A stretch of DNA of 64,000 nt, from positions 267,244,700 to 267,308,699 of the forward strand of contig OZ005654.1 of assembly GCA_963930645.1 (NCBI GenBank), given 5' to 3'. This DNA is from Salticus scenicus (Eukaryota > Arthropoda > Arachnida > Araneae > Salticidae). Positions 58,131 to 64,000 of the stretch are shown one piece after another. Below the pieces are notes generated by a model. The model searched no databases and had not been told where the DNA came from. It saw nothing but the letters and a program-made list of their open reading frames with translations. Numbering within the stretch: position 1 is the stretch's first letter; every line of letters starts with the position of its first letter. The position numbers and the translations under genes were made by a program.

Positions 58131-58199
58131 TAACACAGTCAGTACGAAGACGGCTGCTGGAGCCCTAGTTTCCGGGTTCAAATCCTGGTTTAGACATTA
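58131..58199 (+). repeat. tRNA-like (SINE head) segment
   Basis: TAGCATAGTAACACAGTCAG (A-box-like) is followed by GGGTTCAAATCCTGG, a strong B-box match. Acceptor and anticodon stems do not form a convincing cloverleaf by eye, so a SINE head is likelier than a tRNA gene. The region 58200-58345 may be its body. Confidence 0.5.
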
Positions 58200-58779
58200 A
58201 TTTTATTGGGACATTTATGTATGGATTATATAAGAATTTTTGTATTGTTGTTGTAAAATTATGTAATGTGGACCATTCAAGACGAATGTCTATGTAGCTA
58301 TAAGCCTCAAAACTGTCAAGTATGTTCATATTCTAATAAAATATGAGTAGGAATTTAACAGAAAATCATCAGTGCTTTGCCATTTTTACGCTGCGCTTTC
58401 ATCTATTTTCGTTTGCCTGATGAATGTCCGTGATAATATACTTCGAACCAGAACGAATGTCGATGTTATTTTCTTCTTTTAAATCACAAAGTTTTATTCA
58501 GCAGTAAGAAATATGTCTAGATTTAGTTTAAGTGTACTAAAAAATGTAAAATTTACCTTTAATTCTAAAATAGACTTTCAATTACGCAATTTTCGTAAAT
58601 ACGTTTTACTTTTAAGTATGTTTCACCCACACTGAAAAAAAATAAATTGAATACACCACAATGTGCGAATAAAAAAAAAAAAATAATAATTATTTGCGCT
58701 GTAAATTTCAAATATATTGAACGTGTGACTTTTTAAGAAGCACCCTAAAGAAAAAACTCACGTAATTTTTCACAACAAA

Positions 58780-58914
58780 AAATAAGAACAGTATTGAAAA
58801 CTTTTTGTACAGAAAATTTTCTGATAGAGAAATTTTACAGAAAAATTCTATAAAATTCTAGTAATTTTGTAGAACAAACACGTACTCATATAAATTTACT
58901 TATTATATGAGTAA

Positions 58915-58952
<38 letters not shown>

Positions 58953-59345
58953 TTTATTTTTCTCATGTAATATTTTCCAGAAATTCATGTTCTGTAATTT
59001 TACAGAACATGAAAATTTGCAGAAACTCATTTTTCTGTAAATTCTTATGCAAGATTACAGTCGGTAACAAAAGTGTCCGAACACTAGCAAAAATTCCTAT
59101 GTAAAAAAAGTACACTTCATACGGTTTTGTTAAATAAATCCTTATCGAATCATATTCTTACACTGACTAAGAACAGGATTCGACAAGGATTTAGCTAACA
59201 AAACCGTATGAAGCGTACTTTTTTTACATAGGAATTTTTGCTAGTGTTCGGACACTTTTGTTACCGACTGTACATGTGAATTTTCAGAAACACGAGAGTT
59301 CTACAAATTCTCATGTAATTTTACAGACTTGGGAGCAAAAGTCTG
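58780..59345. repeat. Repeat rich in TTTTACAGAA palindromes, hosting a MITE
   Basis: Variants of ATTTTACAGAA and TTCTGTAAATT recur on both strands (near 58833, 58990-59010, 59030, 59290-59325), including the palindrome GTTCTGTAATTTTACAGAAC. Poly(A) of about 31 bp at 58920-58950. Interrupted by the MITE at 59056-59272. Confidence 0.5.
59056..59272. mobile_element. Intact Tc1/mariner-type MITE (217 bp palindrome)
   Basis: Ends TACAGTCGGTAACAAAAGTG and its reverse complement; arms continue as TAGCAAAAATTCCTATGTAA, AAAGTAC.CTTCATACGGTT and TTTGTTAAATAAATCCTT, pairing across a centre near 59165. The outer TA is the target duplication. It is the intact sister of the split MITE at 10516-13756. Confidence 0.9.
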
Positions 59346-59510
59346 CAATTTTCCTCCAGAAACATAAATAATAAATGAAATAGTTCCATTACGCAACCTG
59401 TAATCGCATCTTAAGCATATGCATAGATAACGTAGTATAATATGGGTTTAAAGCTAACTGACTGAACAAGGGTCCATCGCTTTAGAAAATGCCCTTTTTA
59501 TGGGCTTGTC

Positions 59511-60152
59511 TAAGGCCGGTTTCCACTGGAAGTTCAAGACCAAGATTCAAAAAGTCATTAATCACGCTTCCGACACAAATAGCCAAATGCCTTGTCATCA
59601 GTTGTAGCCCTTTTTTATCAGATTGCGCAGTTGCTTCAAAGGAAAGCATGCAAAATTGACAAAGATATCTGCCTCTGGCCCCTCAATTATCTCAGCTGGG
59701 GGTTAGGACCAGGCACTTTCCCCTTCGAAACAAGCTCGTTGAACCAGGTCAGACCGCTTGACCACATTTAAGGCTTCTGAATAGCACCTCTCGAAACATT
59801 TCCAACCTACCCTCAGTGGAAACTGCACTTAAAGACCCGTTCCCACTGGAGTTGAAGCTTCGAGGTTCAAAAAACCCTTAATCACGCTTCCGACACAAAG
59901 AGACAAATGTCTTGTCATCAGTTGTAATCTTTTTTTATCAGATTGCGCAGTTACTTCAAAGGAAACAATGCAAAATTGACAAAGATATCTGCCTCTGGCC
60001 CCTCAATTATCTCATCTGAGGGTTAGGACCTGGGCTTCTCCCTTTCGAACCAACCGTTCGAACCAAGTCCAACCGCTTGACCACATCAAAGCATTCTGAA
60101 TAGCGCCGCTCGAAACATTTCCAACCACCTCAGTGGAAACTGCACTTAAAGG
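59511..60152. mobile_element. Tandem pair of 320-bp MITE-like units
   Basis: Unit 1 (59511-59833) and unit 2 (59830-60152) share long identical blocks: AATCACGCTTCCGACACAAA, TTTTTTATCAGATTGCGCAG, AATTGACAAAGATATCTGCC, TCTGGCCCCTCAATTATCTC, CTCGAAACATTTCCAACC. Each begins like GGTTTCCACTGGA and ends CAGTGGAAACTGCACTTAAA, so the ends are short inverted repeats. GC-richer than the surroundings; no open frame. Superfamily unknown. Confidence 0.8.
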
Positions 60153-61190
60153 GACTCTATTCACGTGAGCGATCGACGTGGAGGCGAGAACTTTACTGAC
60201 ATACTACTGAATAACGTGTTTTACTATTAGTAAATAATTCTCATTAAAAAATAATTAACCTCGTTCGAGAATGCTTTTGAAATACCAAGTAACAATATAA
60301 TGGGTAAATCGGTGTGGTTTATTGATTCTAGTTCATGTCCCGGTATAAAATGAAGAGTTCAAATTTTGCACTTTTATATTTTATATTAGATATTATTATA
60401 AAGTAGTTCTTTATATGAGATGGAAATATTTTTAATGTTTTAAGACTGAACAGCTTTAAATGTACTGTGTATATTAAAATATCAGAAGAAAGATGTGTAT
60501 GCACTCACAAAAAGTTTTTAATAATATAAATTACAGATTGCGTATTCATGATAATTTGCAATCGTATATTTACTAGTTATAATTACTTGCTCTTTGTGTG
60601 AAATAAATTATTTGTAAAAAGAAAAAAGTTATTACTTTTTTTATTTTTACCTTATTTAATCTGTCTGAAACTTAGATATAAAAAAAACATTTTATATCAT
60701 TTTCCTTCCTATGAATAAGTACTTGTAAAGCAAGAAATTTTAAGATGAAAAGTTTTAATTGTAAAAATCTAGCATTTTAAATGTATTTCATTTTTTAGTA
60801 TTATGAGTAAAGCATGTTTAGTTGGAATGTGCTTGAATCAACTGCAAAATAAACAAAATTGTAAAAAATACTAATTTTGACAATATATATATATTGAATT
60901 TAAAAAAAAAGCACATTCTCTTGAGTATCCTATGTCCAGGTAAATAACTTCGGTTGTATTAAAATCTTCGAAAGTTCCTAATATTTACTGCTACTCATCA
61001 CTGAATGACATTTTTAACAACATTTTTCTCCCGACAAATAGAAATCTATTTATGTAATTTTCATTGCATTATCAAATTATTCTAAGATAAAACATAAAAA
61101 TTATTCTAAGCTAAAATACATAACTGTCTTTTTTTTTTTTTTTTTTTTTTTTTGTAAATTACACTGTAAAAGAAAAAAAAAAACTCTCGA
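60153..61190. other. AT-rich non-coding stretch
   Basis: No gene recognised. Poly(T) near 61130-61153. Confidence 0.5.
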
Positions 61191-61194
61191 GTTA

Positions 61195-61290
61195 AATAAA
61201 ATTGACCAGCCAGAATCGAACCAGAGTCCACCGAATATCCAATCGACGATGTTATCATTCAGACATTTTTGGCCTAAAGTCCTGGCGCAA
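61195..61290 (-). repeat. tRNA-derived SINE fragment
   Basis: On the minus strand AATGATAACATCGTCGATTG is followed by GACTCTGGTTCGATTCTGGC, whose GGTTCGATTCTGG (61210-61222) is a clear B box. The head reaches about 61290; downstream on the minus strand it runs into an A-rich stretch by 61160. It is unlike the Thr-type SINE at 41 kb. Confidence 0.6.
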
Positions 61291-61339
61291 ACAATTGAAC
61301 TTAAGGGCCCGCTTCACTCACTGTTGCCAGAAGCCGAAG

Positions 61340-61682
61340 CTATAGGAAATTTTCTTTATTTATAACTCATTAAGTAATGAATATATTTTAATTGTGTTTT
61401 CACATTCAGAAAATTCTCAACTGTTAAATTGAAGCACCTTCTTTAAAAAATGTATTGTTTTAATTTTTACTATTTTATTTTGAAGCTGTGAAATACAAAT
61501 TTTCAATATGTGAAATTTTCCATTTTGATATTTCAAAATAAAATAGTAAAAATTAAAAAAATACGTTATTAAAAAAGGTGCGTCAATTTAACAATTGTGA
61601 TTTTTTTTAATGTAAAAACAGAATTTAAAAATTTATAGTAGTTAATTAGTTATAAGTAACGAACATTTCCCATAGAAAAGCA
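61340..61682. mobile_element. Foldback element, diverged third copy
   Basis: Arms contain TTTATAACTCATTAAGTAAT, CACATTCAGAAAATTCTCAA and CTTTAAAAAATG, with a reversed partner arm ending TTTCCCATAGAAAAG. Same family as 44409-44747 and 49115-49452 but much diverged, and here without the adjoining SINE-like 5' part. Confidence 0.7.
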
Positions 61683-63940
61683 TTGGCTCGGGCTTCCGGC
61701 GACGGTGAGGGAAGAGGACCGTTAACACTAAAACCCCCTTACAGCGACGAAACTACATTTTACTTACTTCTCCTTTGATAGCAAGTTTTCCGCGTACAAA
61801 ACAGAAGAAAAAAAGTGTACCCACTAGATAAAATCTATTTCAATAGTTACAGATTTTATACAATTACAGATATACAAAACGTGTCTTTTACTGATTGAGA
61901 TGTAGACATTGTAGTTTGTAGTTTAAAAAAAAAAAAATATTCTATAGGAAAACTACAGAAATTTTCTATTTTTTATAGTTTATTTTATTTTATTTTATCA
62001 CTTTTTTTAATTTATTTATTTTATTTTATTATTTTTTTACTTTTACAATCTGTAAACTTTCATTAAAAAAAAAATAAATAAATAAATAAACTTACAATTA
62101 AATTTAATAAATTTTAAATATAATACACAGAACATACAATATAATCAAATTTGAACAATCACGTTTTAAAATTCAAGTATGTTTAATTTAATGAAAAAAC
62201 AAAATAATAAGTTTTGTGAGCTTCACTGAAACAATAAATAAATAAAGTGTCCCCCAAAGAAAAAAAAAATATTGAAATCAATTTACGTATCCAAGTGTCG
62301 CTGAATTTTGTTCTATTTATATGAAACTTTATTTCATTTGAGTTATGAACATTTCTAGAAATTGTTCCAACATTTATTTCCTTACCCTTATCCCAAACGA
62401 TTTCCAAACTCATAATGAAAGCAATTCATTTACTAGACACCAAAAGAAACAAAACAAATTTTAATGGAAAAAGGAAAGCATAATTTTTTTAAGATACTTT
62501 ATTTTGATCCCTTTTTCTTAAAAATATAGAAGAAAAAACTAGAACAAAATGTTTTTCCTTTCTCTCCAAGGAAATAAATATTCTCAAGGGATATATTTTG
62601 AAAGTTTTCTTAAGTGTAATTTCTTTAATGTAAGAAGATTAATATATTCGAAGCTCAGAAATTGTAATACTGATTAGGACGCAAGTTATAATCAGTAGGT
62701 GTTCAAAATTTCAAAATTTGCATATAATGAGTATCACGGTAACTCCTTTTCACTGCTTAAATTTTCTGCAGTTAATTTACTTTTAATCAAACATGTAGTT
62801 AAAAATTTATCGTTCCATAATGAAATTCAGCTAGACTGTTTTAATTAAGGAGCAATGTATCCTAATATTTTCATTATGCGGCATTTAAGTAGAAATGCGG
62901 TTTAATCATTAGAATAATGAAATTATTTTTTAAAAATCAAATGAGCTTAGAGTTACTTGATTTTCTAGATGTCATTTTCTAGAATCTGATACATTTTTGG
63001 TTTAATTGATTTAGCATCCGACAAATAAATTAAGTTTTGTGCATGAAACTGTTTTAATTAGGAAGTTCAGATTAAATTCTGAAAGGTTTATTTCAGTTTG
63101 ATAAGAATTCATTGTTTAAAATTGAAAGGACAATTTTAATTGCATTTTTCAAAGATAATATTCAACTGACACATTTTATATAGTCATAAAAAATATCTTA
63201 AGGATTTTTTTTTTTTTTTTTTTTAATTTAGGAAAAAAGTGTATAAAAAAAAAATAATTAACACATTTTGCTTAAATGAATAATTATTAATTTGTAAAAT
63301 GTTTCTTTGTTTAATGAAAAAAATAATCCAATATCCATAGATTAATTACTGTATTATAATTTTAACTGAAATTGCGATTAGTTTATGTTTAAATGTAAAT
63401 AAAACCGTGATTTGATGCTAAATATGTATCGTATAATAAAGTGAAATCAACGTTAAAGATGTCAGAATAAAAAATCCATTTCGTATGCTACAGTTTCAGT
63501 AAGAACCCGCATATCGTCATCCGTACAGAAATAGGAAGACAGATTGCTGCTACTATGTATAACCAGAAATAGAATCTAATTCCTTATTAATTTCATTATG
63601 TTTTATTCACCTATTAAAATACAATTTATAGACAATAAGATATACTTTAACTTACATGCCAACATCCTAATTATGAATTAGAAGTCTTTTAATACACGCC
63701 CATTTTATTACACAATTTTATTTTTAGAGTAATTATCTCCAAATTCAGTTACGCTTAAATAAGTATAAAACTACACTAAATAATCTGGTGTGTCCCTCAC
63801 ACGACTTTCTCTTACCCTGAAATTTATTACTATACATACAGGTTGGAGATTAAGAGGTAAGATAAGGATGTTATGTAAACCTATGTTAAACAATTCAAAT
63901 TAGGCTTCGGAAGAGTTTTATATGATAATTAATTCTGTGA
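61683..63940. other. AT-rich non-coding stretch
   Basis: No gene recognised. (TTTTA)n near 61975-62040, poly(T) near 63207-63225. The 76-codon minus-strand frame at 62183-62413 has no motif. Confidence 0.5.
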
Positions 63941-63971
63941 GAGGGGGGCTACCGCCCCCCTCAACCCCCCG
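63941..63971. repeat. G/C hairpin motif, inverted copy of 16.68 kb
   Basis: GAGGGGGGCTACCGCCCCCC then TCAACCCCCCG; its reverse complement matches 16675-16704 with one substitution in the core (GGTAG for GGCAG). Confidence 0.7.
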
Positions 63972-64000
63972 TTTCATTAATGCACCTAGATTTATATAAA

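Overview
This window looks like AT-rich, gene-poor nuclear DNA from an animal. The transposon families, tRNA-derived SINEs and dispersed arthropod-type repeats suggest an arthropod, perhaps a chelicerate such as a spider. That assignment is inference; no marker gene is present. I found no intact protein-coding gene, rRNA, functional tRNA, operon or CRISPR array. The only host-gene candidate is one short, weakly supported open segment at 18.46-18.75 kb with a chemoreceptor-like look. Nearly everything else that can be recognised is mobile DNA or a duplication.

Layout. 1-10.5 kb: AT-rich DNA holding a TA-flanked inverted-repeat element (2897-4018) that contains a near-perfect 352-bp palindrome, a textbook piggyBac-type MITE with TTAA duplications (4935-5132), and another MITE (6391-6882). 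10.5-13.8 kb: a 218-bp MITE split by a 3.0-kb insertion, which itself carries three diverged modules with tRNA-Ile(GAU)-like heads. 14.1-16.0 kb: an array of about 173-bp units that decays along its length. 16.0-16.6 kb: a solo LTR. 17.4-25.4 kb: foldback elements and a composite of a dispersed arthropod repeat. 25.7-28.3 kb: a 2.6-kb Tc1/mariner-superfamily transposon with inverted repeats of about 445 bp and a dead transposase. 29.0-29.9 and 32.0-33.5 kb: two long foldback elements flanked by TA. 36.8-38.1 kb: a duplicated module with G/C tracts. 39.5-41.3 kb: a Tc1 relic, a G-rich tandem array and a SINE with a poly(A) tail.

41.38-50.81 kb is a recent head-to-tail segmental duplication (two copies of about 4.7 kb, nearly identical by eye). 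It is joined by a 26-bp filler that seems templated from the flanking sequence, and each copy contains older internal duplications. 54.3-55.7 kb: a dead mariner interrupted by an hAT-like insertion. 55.7-57.1 kb: a second copy of the G-rich array seen at 40 kb, complete with end modules. 57.2-57.7 kb: a Tc3-like relic. 58-60.2 kb: a tRNA-like head, an intact sister of the split MITE, and a tandem pair of 320-bp MITEs. 60.2-64 kb: AT-rich DNA with one SINE fragment and one foldback copy.

There is no cooperating gene system. The interest lies in genome dynamics: nested insertions that can be dated relative to each other, a young tandem duplication with a readable junction, and modular repeats shared between loci. 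Coordinates of repeat edges were read by eye and may be off by several bases unless a target-site duplication fixes them.
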